41,141 nt of DNA, taken from the IMG/VR virus record IMGVR_UViG_3300033980_000483, positions 1 through 41,141 of that record; one strand, written 5' to 3'. The position numbers were made by a program, and so were the translations under genes. Positions 31,241-39,174 of the stretch are shown in pieces (within the stretch, counting starts at the first letter, position 1; each line of letters opens with the position of its first letter). The DNA comes from a virus. A model generated the notes under the pieces. It ran no database searches and was not told where the DNA came from. It saw only the letters and a program-made list of their open reading frames with translations.

Positions 31241-31921
31241 CTAAGTATTAGACTGAACTTGTCGCAAAACTTCCACTTGCCGATCAAAACTTGGCGCATT
31301 CTCAGGGTTGTCGTGAAACCCCAAAATATGTGATTGGGGAATGGTGATTGATCCTAATCTTTCATCTGAATCTTTGCGCCAAATCATAGCGATAATTGGC
31401 ACTGAATCCGTCTGCCATTGCTTACCATCCTTACGTTTTCTAAATTTGAATCTTGGGTAAATTAAATCTAAATTGCGAGGGTTTGCAAACAACCATTGTC
31501 CGCGTTCTTCTGTTGGTTCGACAAACGATAGTCTTAAGAAGAAAACCACGCCCAATCGCGCATGATTTAAGCTGTTTTTGAGAATTGGTAAAGCTGCATT
31601 AAATGGCGGATTTGTGATAATCCAATCAGCTTCAGGCAGTTGTTCCCATGACTTTGGATCAGCCGCGTCAAGGTTAAAATCTGCATCAACCGACGGGTCT
31701 AGATCGTTTGTCCAGTGATAGCCTACCTGGTCAAAGTAGGGGAGTAAATTTGATATATTCCCACTACCTTTACAGGGTTCGCCGACGATGCCCTCTAATT
31801 TGACGTAATTGGGTAAATGGGTGACAAACCAGTGGGGACTATCGTAACGGTCAAAATCATGACGTTTCATGATTGGTTTTGGGATTTCTTCTACGGGAAA
31901 ATCTAAAGTTAATTGGTTCAT
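31241..31921 (-). CDS. N6-adenine DNA methyltransferase
   Basis: 226 residues. GEPCKGSG (47-54) is the SAM-binding motif I and DWIITNPPF (99-107) the catalytic motif IV of adenine-N6 methyltransferases. No restriction endonuclease adjoins it, so it is a solitary phage methylase, probably protecting phage DNA or regulating genes. Its start overlaps the SANT gene stop (ATGA). A second DNA-modification gene of this phage is the Mom-like one at 15470. Confidence 0.85.
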   Translation of the reverse strand: MNQLTLDFPVEEIPKPIMKRHDFDRYDSPHWFVTHLPNYVKLEGIVGEPCKGSGNISNLLPYFDQVGYHWTNDLDPSVDADFNLDAADPKSWEQLPEADWIITNPPFNAALPILKNSLNHARLGVVFFLRLSFVEPTEERGQWLFANPRNLDLIYPRFKFRKRKDGKQWQTDSVPIIAMIWRKDSDERLGSITIPQSHILGFHDNPENAPSFDRQVEVLRQVQSNT

Positions 31922-32919
31922 CTGTCGTTCTTAATTCTTGCTGGTGAATATGCGGCTCTGTTCTTTGCATATTCCCGAATTACCTCGCAATATCTCACAG
32001 CCGATTTAGGGCTATAGGAATGAATAAGTTTCGTTTGATGAATTTGTCCGACAGTCATTTCTGGGAATTGCGACAAAATTTCATTAATCCCAATCTTGAC
32101 TTGTTCTTCAGGTTGTCCAAATAATTTGGCAACTTTGTCAATGGAATTATTGCTAATTCGCTTGATCAAAAGTATGTCGTTTTTAGGTGTCCATGTTGGC
32201 TCTACTACTGGATCTGTTATTGATTCCATGCTTGATTCTATGCTTGATTCTATTGTTGGTTCTACGGGTTGTTTGACATCGTTGAAACCAACAAAATTTA
32301 TCAGCGATCTTGTTGGTGTAGGTAGTGGTAATGGCACTAAATCTATTTTCAGTAGTTCCCTCCTACGTCGTCCAGCAGTTGGAATGGAGACTCCCAGCTT
32401 TTCCGCTGCTTGGTGAAGATAGCCTTGTAAGCAAATCTCCTTTTCCTCTTCTGTGAAGATTTTATGATGTTTTAGTTTCTTTGGAGAAACGCCTAATGCT
32501 TTGCATCTATGGTCTATTTGAGTGCGAGACGCTTTAAGTGTTTCTTCTAACTCTGGATAAGTTGAATCATTCCCGAAAGTAAGTAAATAATTGTCCTCTT
32601 CTTGCGTCCATTTCTTATAGTTTGTCTGTTTCTTTGGAGAAACGCCTAATGCTTTGCATCTATGGTCTATTTGAGTGCGAGACGCTTTAAGTGTTTCTTC
32701 TAACTCTGGATAAGTTGAATCATTCCCGAAAGTAAGTAAATAATTGTCCTCTTCTTGCGTCCATTTCTTATAGTTTGTCTTGGGTTGTTTTAGCTGTTTC
32801 ACGCTCTTCCCCTCCATTCTTTGCTTGTGATATCGGACATTTCTGATGTGAATATTTAGGATTTTGGCAGCTTCACGGGGTGAATTTTCTGCGATAATCT
32901 TCAGTTGCTCTGCATTCAT
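31918..32919 (-). CDS. SANT/Myb-like DNA-binding protein with duplicated domain
   Basis: 333 residues. After an HTH-like start (SPREAAKILNIHIRNVRYHK) come two identical 51-residue domains beginning TNYKKWTQEEDNYLLTFG and ending HRCKALGVSPKK, each a SANT/Myb-like three-helix fold, then a third helix-rich domain and a linker of repeated SSIESSMES. Probably a multi-site DNA-binding protein. Between DnaB and the methylase, it may help select the origin or regulate the operon. Confidence 0.75.
   Translation of the reverse strand: MNAEQLKIIAENSPREAAKILNIHIRNVRYHKQRMEGKSVKQLKQPKTNYKKWTQEEDNYLLTFGNDSTYPELEETLKASRTQIDHRCKALGVSPKKQTNYKKWTQEEDNYLLTFGNDSTYPELEETLKASRTQIDHRCKALGVSPKKLKHHKIFTEEEKEICLQGYLHQAAEKLGVSIPTAGRRRRELLKIDLVPLPLPTPTRSLINFVGFNDVKQPVEPTIESSIESSMESITDPVVEPTWTPKNDILLIKRISNNSIDKVAKLFGQPEEQVKIGINEILSQFPEMTVGQIHQTKLIHSYSPKSAVRYCEVIREYAKNRAAYSPARIKNDR
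32475..32780 (-). repeat. perfect tandem duplication, period 153 bases
   Basis: Two head-to-tail copies (32475-32627 and 32628-32780), essentially identical at DNA level over about 150 bases, each encoding one SANT-like domain (51 codons). The lack of silent changes means the duplication is very recent or is kept alike by gene conversion. Confidence 0.9.
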
Positions 32920-32993
32920 GGTTAATATTTGGGTTTAGATAAATTCATAAACTTTGATGTTGACAGATCAGCCAACATTGTCGCTATTTATGG

Positions 32994-34406
32994 CTAGTAT
33001 TGTGGTTTGGATAAATTCTTGAATTGAGCCATCGGGGCATCGTACAAAAGCTTGATTGTTCCTGTTCCAGAATCACGTCCCTTAGCTACAATCACCTCCC
33101 CAATTCCTCTATCTGGGGTATCAGGATTGTAGTATTCATCTCTGTAAAGTAAAAATACAAAATCAGCGTCCTGCTCTAAAGATCCCGATGATCTAAGATC
33201 ACTCAACATTGGGCGTTTATTCTGTCTTGATTCAACCGCTCGATTTAGTTGCGCCAAACCAAATACAGGACATCCAAAACCAGTTGATTCTGATGATAGA
33301 TTCTTCAACAACCTTGACGCTTTTGATATTTTTGATTGCTCATCTTTTGCATCCTCTTCTGTCCCTGCCAAGATGTGGATATGGTCAACAAAAATTGCAC
33401 CGGGCTTTTCTCCAGTTCGTGCTATTAATCGGCGGATACTGCCAGTAATATCAAACATATCCATTTGAGAATGATCGCAGATGTATAACTTTGATTCTTC
33501 GGATGTCTCTATCGCCATTAATATTCGCGTCCAATTATCGTCATTCATGATCTTCGGTGTTTTTAGTCGCGCACCTTCTACCCCTGATAATCGAGTTGTC
33601 AACCGCCGCGCCAACTGTCTTCTGTCCATTTCTAGTGAGAAGAAAAATACAGGTTTGTGTTGATTATTTTGCTTAGATGCAATATTCCAGGCGATATCTA
33701 CCCCAATCGCTGTTTTCCCCATCGCAGGCCTTCCGCCAATCACTACAAATTGATTAGGCTCAAAGCCACTAGTTAGAGCATCGAGATCATAAAATCCTGA
33801 CTGGATTGGGACGGCTTCGCCTGATAGTTTTTTCTCCATATCGGAGTACATTTCTTGCATAGCCACTGACACATGAAGTAATTCAGGGCGCTCATCGGAT
33901 TGGGATTGAGTCAGATCAAATACTGATTTTTGGGCTTCTTCCAGAATCTTTGGAAGTTCAATTTCTGTGCTGTAGGCAAGCTTGATATTGCGGTGGGAAA
34001 TTCGGATCAATTCCCGCCTGAGATATTTCTCGTAAACCAATCCTGATAGAGAATCAATATTTACCGCTGATACAGTGCGGTCAATCAAGGTGGCCATTTT
34101 ATTTCTGCCACCAATTGATTTTAGTTGGCTTTCCTTGGTGCGAGGATCAATTCTGTCTGACAGGTAAGATGTCACGCTTAAAAGGTCAGTTGGCTTTCCT
34201 TTTGAATGAAGATCCAGCATTGCTCTATAAATCGTTGCGTGGCAATCAATGTAAAACGCTTCTGCCGGTAATCGGTCGCAAATTCTGGTTATTGCTTCAG
34301 GGTCTAATAGTATCCCGCCTAAAATTACTTCCTCAGCCTCTATATTTTGGGGTGGCAAGCGGTCGTACCCGTTGGGAGCGAAGTCTAACTCATTTGAAGT
34401 AAACAT
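32994..34406 (-). CDS. dnaB: replicative DNA helicase DnaB
   Basis: 470 residues. The N-terminal domain opens PPQNIEAEEVILGGILLDPE, the DnaB hallmark. The RecA-like domain has Walker A GGRPAMGKT (224-232), the arginine-rich RRQLARRLTTR region, Walker B IFVDHIHIL, and RSSGSLEQDADFVFLLYRDE near the end. No intein seen. It unwinds the phage fork and is loaded by the protein encoded next upstream. Confidence 0.95.
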   Translation of the reverse strand: MFTSNELDFAPNGYDRLPPQNIEAEEVILGGILLDPEAITRICDRLPAEAFYIDCHATIYRAMLDLHSKGKPTDLLSVTSYLSDRIDPRTKESQLKSIGGRNKMATLIDRTVSAVNIDSLSGLVYEKYLRRELIRISHRNIKLAYSTEIELPKILEEAQKSVFDLTQSQSDERPELLHVSVAMQEMYSDMEKKLSGEAVPIQSGFYDLDALTSGFEPNQFVVIGGRPAMGKTAIGVDIAWNIASKQNNQHKPVFFFSLEMDRRQLARRLTTRLSGVEGARLKTPKIMNDDNWTRILMAIETSEESKLYICDHSQMDMFDITGSIRRLIARTGEKPGAIFVDHIHILAGTEEDAKDEQSKISKASRLLKNLSSESTGFGCPVFGLAQLNRAVESRQNKRPMLSDLRSSGSLEQDADFVFLLYRDEYYNPDTPDRGIGEVIVAKGRDSGTGTIKLLYDAPMAQFKNLSKPQY

Positions 34407-34431
34407 GATGCCTTATCCTTGATTTTAAGAT

Positions 34432-35691
34432 TTAAACTTTTGACCAATCCCATGAGGGGAATTTCTCTTTAGCGAATGCGTACCAAGCTTGATTGTCTTT
34501 ACCCTTGAAAAACTCAGTCAGGGACTGGCTTTTGAGGTATTGCGTCCGGTAGTGGTATTCATGCTGCGACTCGTACCAATCCTTGATGTACTGGGGAATT
34601 GATAGCTCTGGTGATGTCTCCGATAAGGTTGGTTCATCAGAAATCGGTCTATCGCATAAGGACATCAAGTTCACCCAACCGCCTTTGCTTTTCTCCCACT
34701 GATTGATAGTTGCTATGGCGTGTCCATACTTCTGATCCGGTGTCGCCTTGTCTCTTCTCGCCAAATCAGCGGCTAATTTTTTCACAATCTCAGGGTTGCA
34801 GTTTTGGAACTCACGGTGCATTTTGCTTGACCGCCAAGGCAGAACCCACCCGTGCCATTTCGCTTTCTCGCAGAACACAGACATCATTTCCCTTGGTGGT
34901 GTCGCGTCAGATGTTTCTGGACTTAGCAAAAACAGGTCTATTAACTCATACACATCTTCGCAAGATGTGTAAATGTTTTGAAGCGCGGCGGCGGAACACC
35001 CGTCTTTAGGATGGGTTATTTGTGAAACCGAAGATTTTGGATTTTTGACTAAGAGGGGATTTGTCTTAGGTGTGGGGTCTTCGGTATTTGAAATTTCGCT
35101 CTCAACGCCCTCTGTTAAAAGAGATTGTTTATTAAGACTGTTTAGAGAATATAGATCAGTCGTTAAATTCAACGGCTCGTACGTTTTTTCTAACGGCTCG
35201 TGCGTTGTTTTTACTGTTTCCAACGTTTTTTCTAACGGCTCGTGCGTTGTTTTTACCGGATCGGATTTTTCAATGTTTTGAGCGTTCCACCACTGATCTA
35301 GCGATGATTGAATCAACTCAGTATTGAACTTGTATTCTTTGGTTCTGTCAAAGTCGTTTTTTGATTTTCGAGATTCAATAAACTCCCATGCAATAAGCTT
35401 TTTCAATGATTTTCTGATAGATGAATCACCATAGGCGTTGAGCATACCATCGCTTATGTCGCCCGTTGTTTCGTATAGCCATAGACCGGGTGATTGCAAT
35501 AAAGGCGTATTCCCCCTTTTGTTTTGCTCGTTATAGCTTTCTATTCGCCTAATCTCTTCTATTCTGCAAATAGTCCAGAACTCGAAAAGACTAAGTATTT
35601 GGGATGCACAGTCATCGCCTTGACAAATTGCCTGGTAGTCCTCGTGACGATAAATGTATTTCCCGTAATGCCTTATTAGATGTTTTGCCAT
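34432..35691 (-). CDS. phage replication initiation / helicase-loader-like protein
   Basis: 419 residues. The N-terminal winged-helix part (residues about 1-125) contains LWLYETTGDISDGMLNAYGD then SSIRKSLKKLIAWEFIESRK, as in replisome organiser proteins. A linker follows with repeats of VKTTHEPLEKT (DNA repeats at about 35190-35260). The C-terminus is helical (FFKGKDNQAWYAFAKEKFPS). Directly precedes dnaB, the classical initiator-helicase pair. First gene of the operon. Confidence 0.7.
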   Translation of the reverse strand: MAKHLIRHYGKYIYRHEDYQAICQGDDCASQILSLFEFWTICRIEEIRRIESYNEQNKRGNTPLLQSPGLWLYETTGDISDGMLNAYGDSSIRKSLKKLIAWEFIESRKSKNDFDRTKEYKFNTELIQSSLDQWWNAQNIEKSDPVKTTHEPLEKTLETVKTTHEPLEKTYEPLNLTTDLYSLNSLNKQSLLTEGVESEISNTEDPTPKTNPLLVKNPKSSVSQITHPKDGCSAAALQNIYTSCEDVYELIDLFLLSPETSDATPPREMMSVFCEKAKWHGWVLPWRSSKMHREFQNCNPEIVKKLAADLARRDKATPDQKYGHAIATINQWEKSKGGWVNLMSLCDRPISDEPTLSETSPELSIPQYIKDWYESQHEYHYRTQYLKSQSLTEFFKGKDNQAWYAFAKEKFPSWDWSKV

Positions 35692-35713
35692 GAATTTATC
35701 AGGAAGTTAATTA

Positions 35714-35735
35714 AGTTATTGACTTTTCAATAACT
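35714..35735. promoter_or_regulatory. perfect operator-like inverted repeat before the replication operon
   Basis: AGTTATTGA-CTTT-TCAATAACT, 9-bp arms, 23 bases before the initiator ATG at 35691. A TATAGT -10-like box overlaps its edge on the minus strand (plus 35733-35738). A related pair TTATTG/CAATAA lies at 36058-36075. Probably bound by the XRE protein encoded between them. Confidence 0.65.
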
Positions 35736-35781
35736 ATAGGCACACGAAAACACTGCAACACGCCGATGAATTACCAGTCTA

Positions 35782-35988
35782 TTAGTCGTTGGTCAGGTAG
35801 AACATTTCGCCTAGTGACAGCCCAAAAAAACCGCACAATTTAGCAACTGTTTGGTTGTCCAATCGGCTAAACCGATTGTGGTATAAACGCCCGATTATGG
35901 TAGGACTCAAGCCAGTTTTTCCGGCAACCTCTAACTGAGTCAGTTCCTTCTCTTCCATGATTTCTCGTAGCTTGCATTTCACTTTCAT
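35782..35988 (-). CDS. XRE/Cro-type regulator (68 aa)
   Basis: A single HTH domain: LREIMEEKELTQLEVAGKTG, SPTIIGRLYHNRFSRLDN, TVAKLCGFFGLSLGEMF. Starts at the ATG at 35988 with AGGGA just upstream. It sits between two related inverted repeats and before the replication operon, so it likely represses that operon and itself. Confidence 0.85.
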   Translation of the reverse strand: MKVKCKLREIMEEKELTQLEVAGKTGLSPTIIGRLYHNRFSRLDNQTVAKLCGFFGLSLGEMFYLTND

Positions 35989-36010
35989 CTATCCCTAACT
36001 CAATATAAAT

Positions 36011-36039
36011 ACGATAACATCTTACCGTCTTTCTGTCAA
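36011..36039 (-). promoter_or_regulatory. promoter of the XRE regulator
   Basis: On the minus strand TTGACA (plus 36034-36039), 17-base spacer, TATCGT (plus 36011-36016), 23 bases before the ATG at 35988. Consensus -35. Confidence 0.65.
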
Positions 36040-36057
36040 CAGCTATCTATATATCTG

Positions 36058-36075
36058 TTATTGATTTACCAATAA
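36058..36075. promoter_or_regulatory. second operator-like inverted repeat
   Basis: TTATTG-ATTTAC-CAATAA, sharing its arms with the inner part of the repeat at 35714-35735. It lies just upstream of the XRE promoter. Confidence 0.45.
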
Positions 36076-36085
36076 GAAATAAAAA

Positions 36086-36104
36086 AACGGGCTGTTAACC
36101 CGTT
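36086..36104 (-). terminator. rho-independent terminator of the 39115-36112 operon
   Basis: On the minus strand AACGGG and CCCGTT arms (plus 36099-36104 and 36086-36091), then TTTTTTATTTC. It follows the cysteine-containing gene by 7 bases. Confidence 0.85.
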
Positions 36105-36111
36105 CCTGAAC

Positions 36112-36351
36112 TCAATTTGGTTGTCCTATTCCCGCTTGCTCGTAATATTCACAATTATTAGCCGTAGTCTCAAAAATCGGCTTTACCAATTCTCTGAGTT
36201 CCCCTTGATCATCGCTGCGGATGTGATGAACGGGGTTGGGAGGATTGAACCCACGTTCGTAATGGTGGCAGTCACCTTCATAGCTGTACAATCCGTCATA
36301 CTTTTCAATGACAAATTGCGACCACACGCAACTTAAACAACTTTTATTCAT
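36112..36351 (-). CDS. small cysteine/histidine protein, probable metal-binding (79 aa)
   Basis: C5-x2-C8 near the start (KSCLSCVWSQF), then CHHYERGFNPP around residues 28-38 and a final NCEYYEQ. The spaced cysteines and histidines suggest a zinc or iron site. No family recognised. ATG overlaps the preceding gene's stop (ATGA-type, 4 bases). Last gene of its operon. Confidence 0.6.
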   Translation of the reverse strand: MNKSCLSCVWSQFVIEKYDGLYSYEGDCHHYERGFNPPNPVHHIRSDDQGELRELVKPIFETTANNCEYYEQAGIGQPN

Positions 36352-37478
36352 ATTTTCCCGTCAAGATAATAATAAAGTCCGCAGCCTTGCCGATAAGTCT
36401 TACATCCCCATTGCTTGAATAATTTCTTAATGTATTTGTAGCAACCGCCATTTCTCCGTCCTTTGCCGATTGCTACCAACACATCGCCAATAGACACGCC
36501 CCTATTGGTAGATTCTAGGATTTTCCTAACTTGATTGGCGGTAGATAATTCGTTTAATTGCATCAGTTTTGTTACCAATTCAGCATTCTCTGATGGTACA
36601 AAATGTAATCTATTCCCCCTTTCGGAGTCTCTAATTAGAGTGAGATCCCCTGCCTCTCCCCAAAAAATCACTATCCTGATTGCTGTTTTCTTTGTGATAT
36701 TTGTTGCGGTTACTACATCAGCAATTTCAAGTATCCTGCCTTCTTTTTTTATGTAGCTTAAAACCCTGTTTCGGTTCATCTGGGCAAATTCACGCCCTCT
36801 GACAGTTCGTTTAATTTGCAATAAATGAACTCGGTCCTTGTCAATGAATACTCTGTTTTTAGCCTTATCAGAAGAGGCGACAATATCGCCAAGCTCTATT
36901 AACCGATTTAGTGTTTTGTAGACAGATGTTTTGTACCCACATAATCCACTTTCTCCTATCTCTCTTGCGGTCAGTGCTTTTTCTGACGTTGCAAGAAGAT
37001 TCAGTATTTTCTCCCTAGAATATACGTACCCACGCTTTGGTTTTATCCTTATTTTTTTGGGTTTTGCACAAGTTGTTGGTTTCTTCTGTATGGGCTTCCT
37101 TTGTCGCAATGGTTTCGGATTTGGAACAACCTGGGGAGTGATTTTGGTTAACCTCTTCTGAGTTCTTGGCTTTTGGGCGCAATCTTTACGGGTTGACTTA
37201 GATTGATGTTTCGACTCAGATTGATGTTTCGACTCAGATTGATGTTTCGACTCAGATTGATGTTTCTTTTCGTTAATTGTGGCAGGTGATTCACTTGTCT
37301 TTTTGTCAAATACAGAATTAATACGTACTTGCCAATCGCCATCAAGTTTTACTACTTCAATAGATTGATTGCGCTCCAATCTATTAAGTAATTGTCCTGG
37401 GAAATGACTTAATTCCCGCAACTTGACGACACCATTATTTCGTTTGATAAAATCCAAAACCTGTTGCGGGCTTGACAT
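36348..37478 (-). CDS. multi-winged-helix DNA-binding protein (376 aa)
   Basis: At least three winged-helix-like units: residues 1-55 (QQVLDFIKRNNGVVKLRELS), about 155-210 (SREKILNLLATSEKALTARE, VYKTLNRLIELGDIV), and about 240-300 (NRVLSYIKKEGRILEIADVV). Between the first and second lies a Lys/Pro/Gln-rich disordered linker including HQSESK repeated four times. Probably a phage regulator or DNA-organising protein. An AAGGAAGGCGAG site precedes the ATG at 37478. Confidence 0.65.
   Translation of the reverse strand: MSSPQQVLDFIKRNNGVVKLRELSHFPGQLLNRLERNQSIEVVKLDGDWQVRINSVFDKKTSESPATINEKKHQSESKHQSESKHQSESKHQSKSTRKDCAQKPRTQKRLTKITPQVVPNPKPLRQRKPIQKKPTTCAKPKKIRIKPKRGYVYSREKILNLLATSEKALTAREIGESGLCGYKTSVYKTLNRLIELGDIVASSDKAKNRVFIDKDRVHLLQIKRTVRGREFAQMNRNRVLSYIKKEGRILEIADVVTATNITKKTAIRIVIFWGEAGDLTLIRDSERGNRLHFVPSENAELVTKLMQLNELSTANQVRKILESTNRGVSIGDVLVAIGKGRRNGGCYKYIKKLFKQWGCKTYRQGCGLYYYLDGKI
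37203..37265. repeat. 18-bp tandem repeat, three full copies plus a part
   Basis: TTGATGTTTCGACTCAGA repeats head to tail and encodes KHQSES units in the linker of the winged-helix protein. In-frame period of six codons, prone to copy-number change. Confidence 0.9.
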
Positions 37479-37481
37479 AAT

Positions 37482-37682
37482 TTAACTCGCCTTCCTTGTT
37501 TTTCTTGACGGATATGGAAACATAAGCGTAAGTAAAGATTGATTTCCTAAAGCCTGAACGCAACCTTCACAGACAAGTTGATTCAATTCCGTTTGATATT
37601 TGCAGCATCGAAACTGACGGCATTCAATGCAAATACCGCCTTGAAGTTTACGGCTAATCCTTAAAGTAATAGGTGTTTCCAT
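37482..37682 (-). CDS. small zinc-finger protein (66 aa)
   Basis: I choose the ATG at 37682 with its strong AAGGAAGGCGAG site, rather than 37730. The middle reads GICIECRQFRCCKYQTELNQ then LVCEGC: two CxxC pairs plus CC, a zinc finger of the treble-clef/ribbon kind. Likely nucleic-acid or protein binding. The same AAGGAAGGCGAGTTAA leader is repeated before the next gene. Confidence 0.65.
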   Translation of the reverse strand: METPITLRISRKLQGGICIECRQFRCCKYQTELNQLVCEGCVQALGNQSLLTLMFPYPSRKTRKAS

Positions 37683-37911
37683 TAACTCGCCTTCCTTGCT
37701 TTTTAAAGTCTGCATCCGTCCATGTTTCATGTCCTTTAGGTGGCTGTGTTAATGCCGATGTTTTCACCCATTGCTTATGATTAGGCAAATCGTGAGTCGG
37801 ATTCACATTTGGCGATCGCTCTAATTGCCACTCTCCCTTTTTGTCACCACCGACAATCTTCACCACGTCGCCGCCGTAAATTGCGTAATGCCCAGCATTC
37901 ACTTTCCCCAA
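37654..37911 (-). CDS. hypothetical small protein (85 aa)
   Basis: Opens with TTG at 37911 directly after an in-frame TAG, so the start cannot be earlier; no clear ribosome site. The product looks real: GHYAIYGGDVVKIVGGDKKG-like SH3-type beta strands, then QWVKTSALTQPPKGHETWTD and a C-terminal KKQGRRVNGNTYYFKD. Overlaps the zinc-finger gene by 29 bases. Function unknown. Confidence 0.55.
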   Translation of the reverse strand: MGKVNAGHYAIYGGDVVKIVGGDKKGEWQLERSPNVNPTHDLPNHKQWVKTSALTQPPKGHETWTDADFKKQGRRVNGNTYYFKD

Positions 37912-37951
37912 CTAAATGACGGTGGCAGAAGTCCCCAGATTTCTCACCCAT
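37844..37951 (-). CDS. micro-ORF with good ribosome site (35 aa)
   Basis: ATG at 37951 shares a base with the stop of the preceding micro-gene (TAATG) and has AGGAG 8 bases upstream. It encodes MGEKSGDFCHRHLVGESECW followed by an arginine-rich tail; C9, H10, H12, C19 could bind a metal. It overlaps the start of the 85-aa gene in another frame. Real but tiny gene or translational-coupling leader peptide. Confidence 0.35.
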   Translation of the reverse strand: MGEKSGDFCHRHLVGESECWALRNLRRRRGEDCRW

Positions 37952-38061
37952 TATTTGCTCCTATTTAACATTAAAAACAAGATTCCTAGAATGAATAATA
38001 GTATTGCGTCAATCGCAATAACTGTTATCCCTAAACTCCACAAATAAACACCTATACTCAT
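37951..38061 (-). CDS. single-span membrane micro-protein (36 aa)
   Basis: ATG at 38061 overlaps the stop of the winged-helix gene (ATGA), and its own stop overlaps the next ATG (TAATG), so it fits a coupled operon. It is nearly all one membrane helix (VIAIDAILLFILGILFLMLN) with a basic end (NRSK). Such peptides act as holins, toxins or membrane regulators; no more can be said. Confidence 0.5.
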   Translation of the reverse strand: MSIGVYLWSLGITVIAIDAILLFILGILFLMLNRSK

Positions 38062-38330
38062 GGTCTTAATGCTGGTTTAGCTGCGGGTGTCCAAGGCTTT
38101 ATCCCCTGATTCCATCGAACCGATAAAGGCACTTTTCGATTACTCGATAAGCAGTAGCACAGTGTCGCGCTTGGCGGAGTCTCACGGAAATATCGGCGGA
38201 TTAACCCCTCTGACTCTAGCTGCTTTATCGCTTCCCAAAGTTCGGAGTATCCAATATTCAGAGCTGCTTTAATTTCGTGGGCAAACATATCACCCTTGCG
38301 TAATTCAGTTATTATTCTGTCGTTAATCAT
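38058..38330 (-). CDS. winged-helix protein (90 aa)
   Basis: NDRIITELRKGDMFAHEIKA, ALNIGYSELWEAIKQLESEG and LIRRYF make a winged helix in the first 55 residues, then a low-complexity end. I prefer the ATG at 38330, just after the upstream stop, over 38345, which overlaps it by 14 bases. Possibly a regulator. Confidence 0.65.
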   Translation of the reverse strand: MINDRIITELRKGDMFAHEIKAALNIGYSELWEAIKQLESEGLIRRYFRETPPSATLCYCLSSNRKVPLSVRWNQGIKPWTPAAKPALRP

Positions 38331-38331
38331 G

Positions 38332-38514
38332 TTATTTCTTGGCATAATAAATATTGTCTTCCTTCGCTGTTTGTACTATCTTCCCGTTGTCCATTAATTG
38401 CTTGAGTGCAATAGCAATTAATGGCAGTGGCTCATTGATTTTGAGGCAAATCTCATTCCATGATTTTTCGGTTTGGACAAACTCAAAAAGTTCCCATTCA
38501 ATCTCAGGATTCAT
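38332..38514 (-). CDS. small winged-helix-like protein (60 aa)
   Basis: EIEWELFEFVQTEKSWNEIC, LPLIAIALKQLMDNGKIV and IYYAKK form a compact winged-helix fold of the same type as the next gene. Starts in a 4-base overlap with the preceding gene's stop. Confidence 0.65.
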   Translation of the reverse strand: MNPEIEWELFEFVQTEKSWNEICLKINEPLPLIAIALKQLMDNGKIVQTAKEDNIYYAKK

Positions 38515-38732
38515 GGCGTAAATCCTGATTTAATTAGTTGTTCATAAATCAGCCGTTTTTGAGCATCAGAAAATGATGATACAGACCTCAAGAACCCACT
38601 GATCAATGATGTTGTGTAGTCAGTATTTGGATCTATTCCATCATTTCCGGGATAGTCCCCAAACAGCGCATCACCAGACGGAAAGCCAAGCCGCTTTTGC
38701 TTTTTATTCAACTCCTGATTTACAGATTTCAT
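38511..38732 (-). CDS. hypothetical protein (73 aa)
   Basis: A basic N-terminus (MKSVNQELNKKQKRLGFPSG) followed by TTSLISGFLRSVSSFSDAQK and RLIYEQLIKSG helices. No family recognised. ATGA-type 4-base overlaps on both sides show it is translated with its neighbours. Confidence 0.6.
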   Translation of the reverse strand: MKSVNQELNKKQKRLGFPSGDALFGDYPGNDGIDPNTDYTTSLISGFLRSVSSFSDAQKRLIYEQLIKSGFTP

Positions 38733-39115
38733 TTATTCCCCCGTTTTTCGGGAGGGGTTAAAAGTCGTTTCTCGCATTTCTCGACATCGAAAATATAAAC
38801 AGGATTGATGGCGTTTTTGGGGCGGTCGTCCCGTACTTCAGAATTTAATCTAAGCCTTCCATCTCTGACCATTCTCCGCAGTTGGTCTGGTCTTTTCCCT
38901 AATACCGCAGCTGCTGCTGCGGTATTGAGCCATCTTTCTCCCTTCCCCGTCCCTTTGCCCATAGCGCGGATGAACATAGCCTCAAACTCTGCAACCGCCT
39001 TAGATACAGCCGTTTCAACGACTGCATCAAAATCAGCCCTTGAGATTGTGACAACCTCCCCTCTGTCTAGCGGTAGAGGCTTTCCCCCTTCCGCTGTGTT
39101 ACTGTTATTTTGCAT
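38729..39115 (-). CDS. helix-turn-helix (excisionase-like) DNA-binding protein (128 aa)
   Basis: The C-terminal half is an HTH of the type in phage excisionases/MerR-like regulators: WLNTAAAAAVLGKRPDQLRR, MVRDGRLRLNSEVRDD, and INPVYIFDVEKCEKRL. The N-terminal part is acidic and helical. First gene of the operon, just downstream of three iterons, so it likely regulates it or acts in excision with the nearby integrase. Confidence 0.65.
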   Translation of the reverse strand: MQNNSNTAEGGKPLPLDRGEVVTISRADFDAVVETAVSKAVAEFEAMFIRAMGKGTGKGERWLNTAAAAAVLGKRPDQLRRMVRDGRLRLNSEVRDDRPKNAINPVYIFDVEKCEKRLLTPPEKRGNK

Positions 39116-39126
39116 AGTTTATATGT

Positions 39127-39174
39127 CTTTATCGTGTTTTCTATGCCTTTATCAAACTTTCGATACCTTTATCG
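39127..39174. repeat. three 20-bp-spaced iterons in a divergent regulatory gap
   Basis: CTTTATCG at 39127, CTTTATCA at 39147 and CTTTATCG at 39167, spaced exactly 20 bases (two helical turns). On the other strand each unit reads GATAAAG followed by a partly conserved CAT/TAT. They lie between the divergent 39115 operon and the repressor gene at 39222, so they are probably the repressor's operators or an origin element. Confidence 0.75.

Noticed and set aside
37203-37265. Short tandem repeats as a mini CRISPR array for the type IV-B operon
   Set aside because: The 18-bp units touch each other with no spacers and code for KHQSES repeats.
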